DNA of 64,000 bases from Saprospiraceae bacterium (GTDB lineage: Bacteria > Bacteroidota > Bacteroidia > Chitinophagales > Saprospiraceae). Position 1 is the stretch's first letter. Each line of letters opens with the position of its first letter. Where the stretch lies: assembly GCA_013360405.1 (NCBI GenBank), contig JABWBR010000032.1, positions 1-64,000 of the forward strand. Direction: 5' to 3'. The translations under genes were made by a program, and so were the position numbers. The notes under the pieces were generated by a model. It saw nothing but the letters and a program-made list of their open reading frames with translations. It did no database searches and was not told where the DNA came from. Of this stretch, positions 18,304 to 25,240 are shown piece after piece.

Positions 18304-19402
18304 GCAAATTGATATCAAAAATTTTAAAGCGCTAAAAGAGCTTCAACTTTCCCTGGGATCATTAAACCTTTTAGCGGGAATTAATGGTATGGGCAAATCC
18401 AGCCTGATCCAAACTCTATTGTTGTTGAAGCAGTCTGGTCAATTGCCTCAAGGTATTTTAGACTTAAATAATCCAGAATTTGCAGTGCTCGGCAAAGGTC
18501 GAGATGTGTTTTATCAATTTGCAGAGGAAGAGGTAATTACGATAAAAATTCAAAACGAATCGGGATTTACTCGTTACTGGAATTTTAATTATCATCCGGA
18601 TAGAGAATATTTAACTACTGGGGAACAATATCAACATGACGCATTGAGCCGGGCATTCAACCTGTTTTCCGATAATTTTCAATATTTAAATGCAGAACGT
18701 ATCGGCCCAAGACAGTCATATCAATCTTCTTCTACATATATTGAAAAATTACGACAAATCGGCTCAAAAGGGGAATTTGCCGTCCACTACCTCAATGCTT
18801 TTGGTTCGAGCGAAAGAATCCAATCCGATAGTTTACACCACCCCAATGCGCGCTCCAGGTCTTTAATTCACGAAGTGGATGCATGGCTGGGAGAAATTTC
18901 CCCCGGTACTCAACTTAATACGACGGCAGTGCCCGGTACGGAGATGGTATTAATGGATATTCGTTTTGAAACCAATATCGACTATACCAACCGGTTCCGA
19001 CCGGTAAACGTTGGCTTTGGTATTAGCTTCGTACTTCCCGTTATTCTGGCTTTGTTGATGGCAAAACCCGATCGGCTTATTATTATCGAAAACCCCGAAG
19101 CGCATCTCCATCCCCGTGGCCAAGCCGAAATGGGGCGCTTAATGGCGCTCGCCGCCGCTGCAGGCGCCCAAATTATGGCCGAAACCCATAGCGATCATAT
19201 TCTCAACGGCGTTCGGGTAGCTGTGAAAAATCAGCTTATTTCCAAAACCGATACCCGCATCTTTTTCTTTGACCGGCGAAATGCTGAAACAGAACAATAT
19301 GCCTTCGTCACGCCCATAAAAATTGATGATCGCGGCGAATTAAGCGAGTATCCCCCTAATTTTATGGATGAATGGAGCAACCAACTCTTTAAGCTGATTT
19401 AA
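18296..19402 (+). CDS. AAA family ATPase with DUF3696 (OLD/RecF-like)
   Basis: 368 residues. Walker A is GINGMGKSS (28-36), the usual GxxGxGKS site of RecF/SMC-like ATPases; the C-terminal part carries IIIENPEAHLHPRGQAEMG (Walker B and signature, near 260) and MAETHSDHILNG, which marks the DUF3696 branch. Such ATPases often regulate an attached or neighbouring nuclease or toxin. The ATG at 18296 overlaps the stop of the DUF262 gene by eight bases. The next gene follows within 12 bases, so DUF262, this ATPase and the toxin-fused protein form a unit. The likely role is sensing or gating of the toxin partner, which is inference. Confidence 0.88.
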   Translation: MLKQIDIKNFKALKELQLSLGSLNLLAGINGMGKSSLIQTLLLLKQSGQLPQGILDLNNPEFAVLGKGRDVFYQFAEEEVITIKIQNESGFTRYWNFNYHPDREYLTTGEQYQHDALSRAFNLFSDNFQYLNAERIGPRQSYQSSSTYIEKLRQIGSKGEFAVHYLNAFGSSERIQSDSLHHPNARSRSLIHEVDAWLGEISPGTQLNTTAVPGTEMVLMDIRFETNIDYTNRFRPVNVGFGISFVLPVILALLMAKPDRLIIIENPEAHLHPRGQAEMGRLMALAAAAGAQIMAETHSDHILNGVRVAVKNQLISKTDTRIFFFDRRNAETEQYAFVTPIKIDDRGELSEYPPNFMDEWSNQLFKLI

Positions 19403-19414
19403 CCCCGGGTGACT

Positions 19415-20287
19415 ATGGATGTATATTTCAACGAAATTTCTGCCCTACATATGGCAGAGAATATTGACGAAGCCAAAGAGAAAATGCATTTGCTCTTGCG
19501 CGTCTGTGGAAAAGCAAAACATGAACTGGGCTACAATCGTCTCGTTATTCCTGATGCCGACTTTTTTGAAACACAACTATCGACTAATTATTCGCTAAAT
19601 AATTGGCTTAATGATAGCGCAGTTAGCTGGACACAGAAAAACCTTTTTTTGGAATTTAAACGCTATCCCTATTTTACAGATCTAGACGAAAATCAGGAAG
19701 CAGAATATATAAGCTCCAAATTTAGCCTGAACGAACCCGAGCACGCTTGTCACGACCAAAACTGTGATGGGCTTGCCAATGCCTGGTTAAAAAAGTCCCT
19801 CGCAGTGAGCTTCTGCTCGCACGATGTTTGGCAAAAAAATAAAATAGGACTTACAATCAAGCGGGACAACGGTACTGCGGAACAAACGCAAGTTTATCAC
19901 GCTTGTAATGAAAGTTGTATCGACCAAGAGTTGATCGAGTGGCTTAGAAGAACAAACCTGCCTCCGCTTGTCGATTATCAAGCTGTTGAAATATGGTTTC
20001 CTAGCGCTAACGGCTACCAAATTTCCAATAAAGCGAAAGATGATATTATCTATTTTTATAAAAAAGCTCAATTCGAGAATATTACCAGAATAGAAGGCTT
20101 TTTTAATGAAATATGGGTTGATCCTTTCCGTGGAACGGGGAAAGTTGAACCGCTTAAAGCAAATCTTGCCGGATGGTGGTCGCGCCAAATTGATCATGAA
20201 CACCGTCTCGTTTACCGTTTTGAAGACGGAATATTAATTGTTTGCAGTTGCCGAGGGCATTACTCCAACCTAAGTTGTACCCCATGA
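19415..20287 (+). CDS. protein with a C-terminal YoeB/Txe-type RNase toxin domain and an unknown N-terminal domain
   Basis: 290 residues from the ATG at 19415 (GTG at 19409 is possible). Residues 1-205 form a domain I cannot name, with two Cys-rich spots (HACHDQNC, YHACNESC). Residues ~207-287 align end to end with E. coli YoeB: VEPLK.NL.GWWSR then EHRLVY and CSCRGHY. All catalytic positions are kept: Glu245 (YoeB E46), Arg264 (R65), His282 (H83) and Tyr283 (Y84). YoeB is a ribosome-dependent mRNA interferase normally held by the antitoxin YefM. No YefM gene is present, so control may lie in the N-terminal domain or in the DUF262/DUF3696 partners. Its stop overlaps the methylase ATG (ATGA). 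Confidence 0.85.
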   Translation: MDVYFNEISALHMAENIDEAKEKMHLLLRVCGKAKHELGYNRLVIPDADFFETQLSTNYSLNNWLNDSAVSWTQKNLFLEFKRYPYFTDLDENQEAEYISSKFSLNEPEHACHDQNCDGLANAWLKKSLAVSFCSHDVWQKNKIGLTIKRDNGTAEQTQVYHACNESCIDQELIEWLRRTNLPPLVDYQAVEIWFPSANGYQISNKAKDDIIYFYKKAQFENITRIEGFFNEIWVDPFRGTGKVEPLKANLAGWWSRQIDHEHRLVYRFEDGILIVCSCRGHYSNLSCTP

Positions 20288-23202
20288 CCCACTTCAAATC
20301 TTTCATCGAAGCCCAATTCCCCGTAGCCAAAGTCTCTAAGGAAAGCTACAAGGAACGCATGGCGGGGAATACCCAAACCCTCACCGGACTCGGCAAGTGG
20401 TGGGGCCGCAAACCCTTGGTGCTGGTGCGCGCCACTATCCTCGGCCTGCTGATGCCGGCCTCCGACAACCCGGTGCGTGACCGGGAGATTTTCCTGAAGC
20501 TGATGGCGATGGACGACGAAGGGCTCTGGCAGCGCAAGAACAAAAATCTCTCCACCAAAGAATTATACTTAAAATGCGACGAGGACAGCCGCGCCCGGTT
20601 TTTTAGCGGCGACGACGCCAACCCCAAATGGCAAAAGGGTGTCACCGCAGATGAAAAAGAAGCCCTCCAAAAACAGATTTTCAATCGCTTGTCGTACGAC
20701 GAAAAGCTGCTGCTCTGCCAACGCCCCGAACACCTCGACAACCTCTCCGAAGCCGCCTGGGCAGACATCAATACCCACCTGGATACCGACGCCCACAACC
20801 TGCCCGAGCTGGTAGCGCAACTCGGCCAACGCCAGTTTAGTGGTATTCCCCGCGTGGGCGACGCCTTTTGCGGCGGCGGCTCTATACCTTTCGAAGCGGC
20901 CCGACTGGGCTGCGAGGCCTACGGCTCCGACCTCAACCCCGTGGCCGCCCTGCTTACCTGGGCCGCCCTGCACATCGTGGGCGGCGGCGAGGAGGTAGTG
21001 GAACAGGTGAAAAAAGCCCAACGCGAGGTGTACGAGGCCGTGGACCGGCAGGTGACGGAGTGGGGCATCGAACACAACGAACGCGGCTGGCGCGCCGACG
21101 CCTACCTCTACTGTGTGGAAGCCCGCGACCCCCAAAGCGGCTACATGATCCCCCTGGCGCCCGGCTGGGTGATCGGCGAAAAAACGAAGTGTATAGCCCG
21201 ATTGCGCCGCAACGATGCCGAAAAACGCTACGATATCGACATCCTAAGCGGGGTGAGCGATGCGGAGATGGCCGCGGCCAAAGCCGCCGGCACGGCGCAG
21301 GGGAATGCGATGGTAAACCCGGATACCGGCGACCGCACCCCCATAGCTACGCTGCGCGGACCCCAGGGCTTGCGACTGTGGGAAAACGACGATATAGTGC
21401 CCCGCCCCGACGACGTGTTCCAGGAACGCCTCTATTGTATCCGCTATGTGGAAACCTATTACCTCGATGCCCAGGGCCGCGAAGTGACCCTGAAACCCGG
21501 CGATACCCCCCCACATAATACCCCCCTGCTCACCCGCAAACTCTACACCGCCCCTGATGCCGCTGACCTGGCGCGTGAAGCTAAAGTACTAAACTTGCTG
21601 CAAGCCCGCTTCCATGAATGGCAGGAAAAGGGGTATATTCCTTCTAAAAAAATTGATCCAGGTTATAACACCGATCAACCCATTCGTGAACGCGGCTGGG
21701 CCTACTGGCACCAGTTGTTTAATGCGAGGCAGTTGTTGGTGAATGGATTGTTTGTAGAGAAATCGTATCAGTTGGCCATGCATAAACATACTCTACTTGG
21801 CTGTTTATTGGGGATCACAAAATCTGCTACATATAATAGCGCTTTGAGTAGGTGGAATTCTACAGTATCTAAAGAAGCTCTGGTTGATGTGTTTTCAAAC
21901 CAGGCGCTTAATTCCTTAATGAATTATGGCGCGAGGGGAACAGAAGCATTTGATACCTCTTGGTATTATAATATTCCCACTTGTGATTTTAAAGAAAGAA
22001 TAATTGTAGGGAGTGGGGATGCGAGAATAGTATATGATGATTGCGATTTCTGGATCACCGACCCTCCCTACGCCGACGCCGTCAACTACCACGAATTAGC
22101 CGACTTTTTCCTTGCCTGGTACGAAAAACACATACCGCAATTATTCCCCGAGTGGTATACCAGTAGTCGCAAAGCCCTGGCCATCAGGGGCAGCGAGCGC
22201 GATTTCCGGCAGGGCATGGTAGAGGCATACCGCAACCTGGCCAATCATATGCCCGACGGTGGGGCACAGGTCGTTATGTTCACCCACCAGTCGAGCGCCG
22301 TGTGGGCCGACCTTGCCCTCATATTATGGGCAGCGGGTCTGCAGGTAAGCGCTGCCTGGACCATACAGACCGAAACCAGCTCGGCCCTCAAGACCGGCAA
22401 CTACGTACAGGGCACCGTCATCATGGTACTTCGCAAGCAAGTGAGCGAAGAAGTGGGCTTTTTGTCCGACATACAAGCCGACGTAGAGCACGGCGTGCGG
22501 GAGCAGTTGCGCTACATGACCGAAATAGAAGACCGCGACGACCCCAACTTCGAAGACACCGACTACCAGCTCGCCGCTTATGCCGCCGCACTGCGCGAGC
22601 TGACCCGCTACCGCCATATAGAAGACATAGACATCCAATATGAGCTCAGTCGTGAGCGCCGCTCGGGCGAGCAAAGCGAAATAGAAAAAATCATCGACAG
22701 CGCCGTAAAAGTAGCCATGGACTACCTCGTGCCTGCCGGCTTCAACCACAGCCTTTGGCGTACGCTTTTGCCCGAAGAGCGCTTCTACGTCAAAGCCCTG
22801 GAAGTACAAAGCCACGGCGAGCACCGCAGCGGCGTATACCAGGAGATGGCTCGCGGCTACGGCCTGCGCGACTACAAGCTCTTCCTCAAATCGGACAAAG
22901 CCAACGAAACCCGTCTGATGACCGCCATCGAGTTTGGCAACAAAGAGCTGGGCCGGGAGGGATTCGGCAGTTCGCTGCTGCGGCAGGTACTCTTCGCCAT
23001 CCGCCAGACCCACCAGGAAGAAAATCCGCGCCCGGGCCGGCAGTGGTTATACACCGAAACGCCCGATTACTGGGGTGAGCGGCAGCGCATCCTGCAGCTG
23101 CTGCAGTACCTCGAAAACCGCTGCGAGCACATAGTCCATTGGCAGGAAGATGTGGCGGCTGCGCGTTTGTTGCGGGGGTATGTAGAGAATGATAGTGTTT
23201 AA
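20284..23202 (+). CDS. DUF1156 DNA methylase of the Hma-like locus
   Basis: 972 residues from the ATG at 20284, which overlaps the preceding stop (ATGA); the longer frame reads back through the toxin gene. The N-terminus has the DUF1156 element GKWWGRKPLVLVRA. A SAM-binding motif DAFCGGGSIPFEAARLGCEA lies near residues 193-212, and the catalytic motif DPPYADAVNY (near 592) is of the N6-adenine/N4-cytosine type. The motif order is that of beta-type amino methylases with a large inserted target-recognition region. It probably marks host DNA so that the helicase/nuclease part ignores it. The GC-rich codon use contrasts with the AT-rich cassette before it. The family is firm; the target sequence is unknown. 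Confidence 0.9.
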   Translation: MTHFKSFIEAQFPVAKVSKESYKERMAGNTQTLTGLGKWWGRKPLVLVRATILGLLMPASDNPVRDREIFLKLMAMDDEGLWQRKNKNLSTKELYLKCDEDSRARFFSGDDANPKWQKGVTADEKEALQKQIFNRLSYDEKLLLCQRPEHLDNLSEAAWADINTHLDTDAHNLPELVAQLGQRQFSGIPRVGDAFCGGGSIPFEAARLGCEAYGSDLNPVAALLTWAALHIVGGGEEVVEQVKKAQREVYEAVDRQVTEWGIEHNERGWRADAYLYCVEARDPQSGYMIPLAPGWVIGEKTKCIARLRRNDAEKRYDIDILSGVSDAEMAAAKAAGTAQGNAMVNPDTGDRTPIATLRGPQGLRLWENDDIVPRPDDVFQERLYCIRYVETYYLDAQGREVTLKPGDTPPHNTPLLTRKLYTAPDAADLAREAKVLNLLQARFHEWQEKGYIPSKKIDPGYNTDQPIRERGWAYWHQLFNARQLLVNGLFVEKSYQLAMHKHTLLGCLLGITKSATYNSALSRWNSTVSKEALVDVFSNQALNSLMNYGARGTEAFDTSWYYNIPTCDFKERIIVGSGDARIVYDDCDFWITDPPYADAVNYHELADFFLAWYEKHIPQLFPEWYTSSRKALAIRGSERDFRQGMVEAYRNLANHMPDGGAQVVMFTHQSSAVWADLALILWAAGLQVSAAWTIQTETSSALKTGNYVQGTVIMVLRKQVSEEVGFLSDIQADVEHGVREQLRYMTEIEDRDDPNFEDTDYQLAAYAAALRELTRYRHIEDIDIQYELSRERRSGEQSEIEKIIDSAVKVAMDYLVPAGFNHSLWRTLLPEERFYVKALEVQSHGEHRSGVYQEMARGYGLRDYKLFLKSDKANETRLMTAIEFGNKELGREGFGSSLLRQVLFAIRQTHQEENPRPGRQWLYTETPDYWGERQRILQLLQYLENRCEHIVHWQEDVAAARLLRGYVENDSV

Positions 23203-23203
23203 A

Positions 23204-23264
23204 TTTGTGCAAAAATTTTTATTTTTGAGTATTTTTATGTATTTTTGAGAAAATGTCTCAAAAA
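23204..23264 (+). promoter_or_regulatory. AT-rich spacer with two TATTTTTG boxes and a perfect hairpin before the RloA-like gene
   Basis: The only real gap inside the operon (71 bases). It holds two exact TAnnTTTG matches (23220-23227 and 23240-23247), a TTTG at 23204, and a 9-bp perfect stem (23242-23250 with 23256-23264, loop of five) ending nine bases before the ATG. It could be an internal promoter, an attenuator or both; spacing between elements is not ideal. Confidence 0.45.
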
Positions 23265-23273
23265 AAATAAAAA

Positions 23274-24584
23274 ATGTTCCTGGAATTCACCGTAGGCAAC
23301 TACCTCTCCTTCAAAGAGCAGGTTACCCTAAGCCTGGAAGCCTCATCCGTTTCGGAATATCCGGAAAACACATTTTCGGCAGGAAAACATACCTTGTTGA
23401 AAAGTGCGGTAGTATACGGGGCCAATGCGAGCGGCAAATCCAACCTGATGCTGGCGTTTATGGACATGCGCCGTTTGGTGCGCGACTCGGCAAAAATGTC
23501 GTCGACAGATACTTTTAGGGTACAACCCTTCCTGTTAAACACCTACACTGCAACGGCGCCTTGCTTTTTTGAAATCCTTTTTTTGGTAGATGGCATGCGC
23601 TATCGCTATGGTTTTGAGGTCAGCACTACGAAGGTACACGCCGAATGGCTGTACCAGGTAAAGGTCAATGCAGAAAAACCGCTCTTTATTCGCGATGGAG
23701 AAGCCATTGAAGTATCAGCCGGGAAATTTCCGGAGGGTAGGGGACTGGAGTCCAAAACCCGGGCGAATGCCCTGTTTTTGGCGGTATGCGACCAATTCAA
23801 CGGCGCAATCGCTCAAAAAATCATGAAGTGGTTTACCTACTGCAACACCCTGTCCGGCATCGACCATGAAAACTACCGGGCAGTAACCTTTCGCCTGTTG
23901 AACGATTCGGGTTGCAGGCCGGCCATGATTCAATTTTTACAACAGCTCGATCTGGGGTTCGGAGAAGTACAAGTCCAGGAAGAAGAATTCAGCCCGGAGA
24001 AACTACCCGAAAACATGCCCCTGGCAGTTCGGTTGCGCTTAACATCCGAACTTAAAGGCCTCAAACTATACCGATTTAAAGCCATGCACGATATGTTTGA
24101 CGCCTCGGGCGCCCTGGTAGGCAAGGCTGCTTTTGACCTTGACGAGCAGGAATCGGCGGGCACCAACAAAATTTTTGACTTGCTGGGACCGATTTTCGAT
24201 ACCCTCATGCGAGGCATGGTACTGGTAGTAGACGAATTGGATGCCAAGCTACACCCCTTGCTCACCAAAGCGCTGGTGGGGTTGTTCAACTCCGTAGAGA
24301 CCAATCCGAACAACGCCCAATTGGTTTTTGCTACCCACGATACTAACTTGCTCACTTACGGCAACTTCCGGCGTGATCAAATTTATTTTGTGGAAAAAAA
24401 CAAAGAAGGCGCGACCGCTTTGTATTCGCTGGTTGAATACAAAGAAGATGGAGGTACGGTGCGCAAAGATCGTTCCTTTGAAAAAGATTACATCCAGGGC
24501 CGCTACGGCGCTATTCCTTATTTAGGCGACTTTTCAAAAATTGCTACCCCATGGCTAGAAAACAAAAAGTCCCTAACCACTTAA
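23274..24584 (+). CDS. AAA family ATPase, RloA/AbiLi-like
   Basis: 436 residues. Walker A is YGANASGKSNL (48-58) and Walker B/signature is LVVDELDAKLHPLLTKAL (near 317-334), followed by VFATHDTNLL. This is the ABC/SMC-like AAA_21 layout of RloA and AbiLi ATPases, which always pair with an RloB-type partner. Its 3' end overlaps the RloB start by 34 bases, so the two are made together. Abi-type pairs of this kind block phage growth by damaging an essential process after infection. It sits between the methylase and helicase of the Hma-like core, after an AT-rich spacer with its own promoter-like boxes, consistent with insertion as a unit. Confidence 0.87.
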   Translation: MFLEFTVGNYLSFKEQVTLSLEASSVSEYPENTFSAGKHTLLKSAVVYGANASGKSNLMLAFMDMRRLVRDSAKMSSTDTFRVQPFLLNTYTATAPCFFEILFLVDGMRYRYGFEVSTTKVHAEWLYQVKVNAEKPLFIRDGEAIEVSAGKFPEGRGLESKTRANALFLAVCDQFNGAIAQKIMKWFTYCNTLSGIDHENYRAVTFRLLNDSGCRPAMIQFLQQLDLGFGEVQVQEEEFSPEKLPENMPLAVRLRLTSELKGLKLYRFKAMHDMFDASGALVGKAAFDLDEQESAGTNKIFDLLGPIFDTLMRGMVLVVDELDAKLHPLLTKALVGLFNSVETNPNNAQLVFATHDTNLLTYGNFRRDQIYFVEKNKEGATALYSLVEYKEDGGTVRKDRSFEKDYIQGRYGAIPYLGDFSKIATPWLENKKSLTT

Positions 24585-25240
24585 AAAAGCGGTTGGAGCG
24601 AAAAGAAAGTCGCCGAAAGGTAGGAGTTCGCAACCAGCGGCAGTATTTCCTCATCGTATGCGAAGGGGAAAAAACGGAGCCCTTGTACTTTGAAGCATTG
24701 AAAGCAGATTTGCCGAAAGGCGCGTTAGAAAATGCCGTGGTAGATATTCAAGGGGAGGGCAAAAACACCCTTAGCCTCATTGAGGAGACACAAAAAATAA
24801 GGCTCCGGAAAGAACTGGCATTTGGAAGGGAATACGACCAGGTATGGGCTGTTTTTGACAGGGACAGCTTTTTGCCTGAAAAGTTCAACAATGCCATCCA
24901 TAAAGCCAGGGATATGCAGCCTTCAATTCATTGTGCCTGGTCGAACGAAGCTTTTGAACTGTGGTACCTGTTGCATTTCGAATATTATCAGGACGCCGGA
25001 ACTCGTCGCGACTACCAATCCAGGCTGGAACAGGCTATAACCAAGAGAATTGGAAAAGGATTTACCTACCAAAAAAACGACCCTGGCATATACGCGCTGC
25101 TTAAGGCATACGGAAATTTGGAACAGGCCATCAAGTGGGCTAGCGCATTAGAAGCGCATCACGATGGAGGAAACTACGCCGAACACAATCCCTGCACACT
25201 GGTATACCGGTTAGTTCAGGAATTAATCAAACTCAAATGA
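24551..25240 (+). CDS. rloB: RloB-like protein (TOPRIM-type, AbiLii-like)
   Basis: 229 residues. After a basic N-terminus (KKRLERKESRRK) the TOPRIM-like core shows LIVCEGEKTEPLYFEAL (34-50, acidic Glu in CEGEKTEP), WAVFDRDSF (99-107, the metal-binding DxD) and SNEAFELWYLLHFE. These are the hallmark segments of RloB, a probable nuclease partner of the RloA ATPase; AbiLii is a relative. It overlaps RloA by 34 bases and its stop overlaps the helicase ATG (ATGA). The pair probably acts as an ATP-gated nuclease during phage attack, which is inference from the family. Confidence 0.9.
   Translation: MARKQKVPNHLKKRLERKESRRKVGVRNQRQYFLIVCEGEKTEPLYFEALKADLPKGALENAVVDIQGEGKNTLSLIEETQKIRLRKELAFGREYDQVWAVFDRDSFLPEKFNNAIHKARDMQPSIHCAWSNEAFELWYLLHFEYYQDAGTRRDYQSRLEQAITKRIGKGFTYQKNDPGIYALLKAYGNLEQAIKWASALEAHHDGGNYAEHNPCTLVYRLVQELIKLK

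Noticed and set aside
13446-23202. BREX system
   Set aside because: There is no PglZ, BrxA/BrxB or PglX-type gene; the ATPase is of the DUF499 and not the BrxC type by context.
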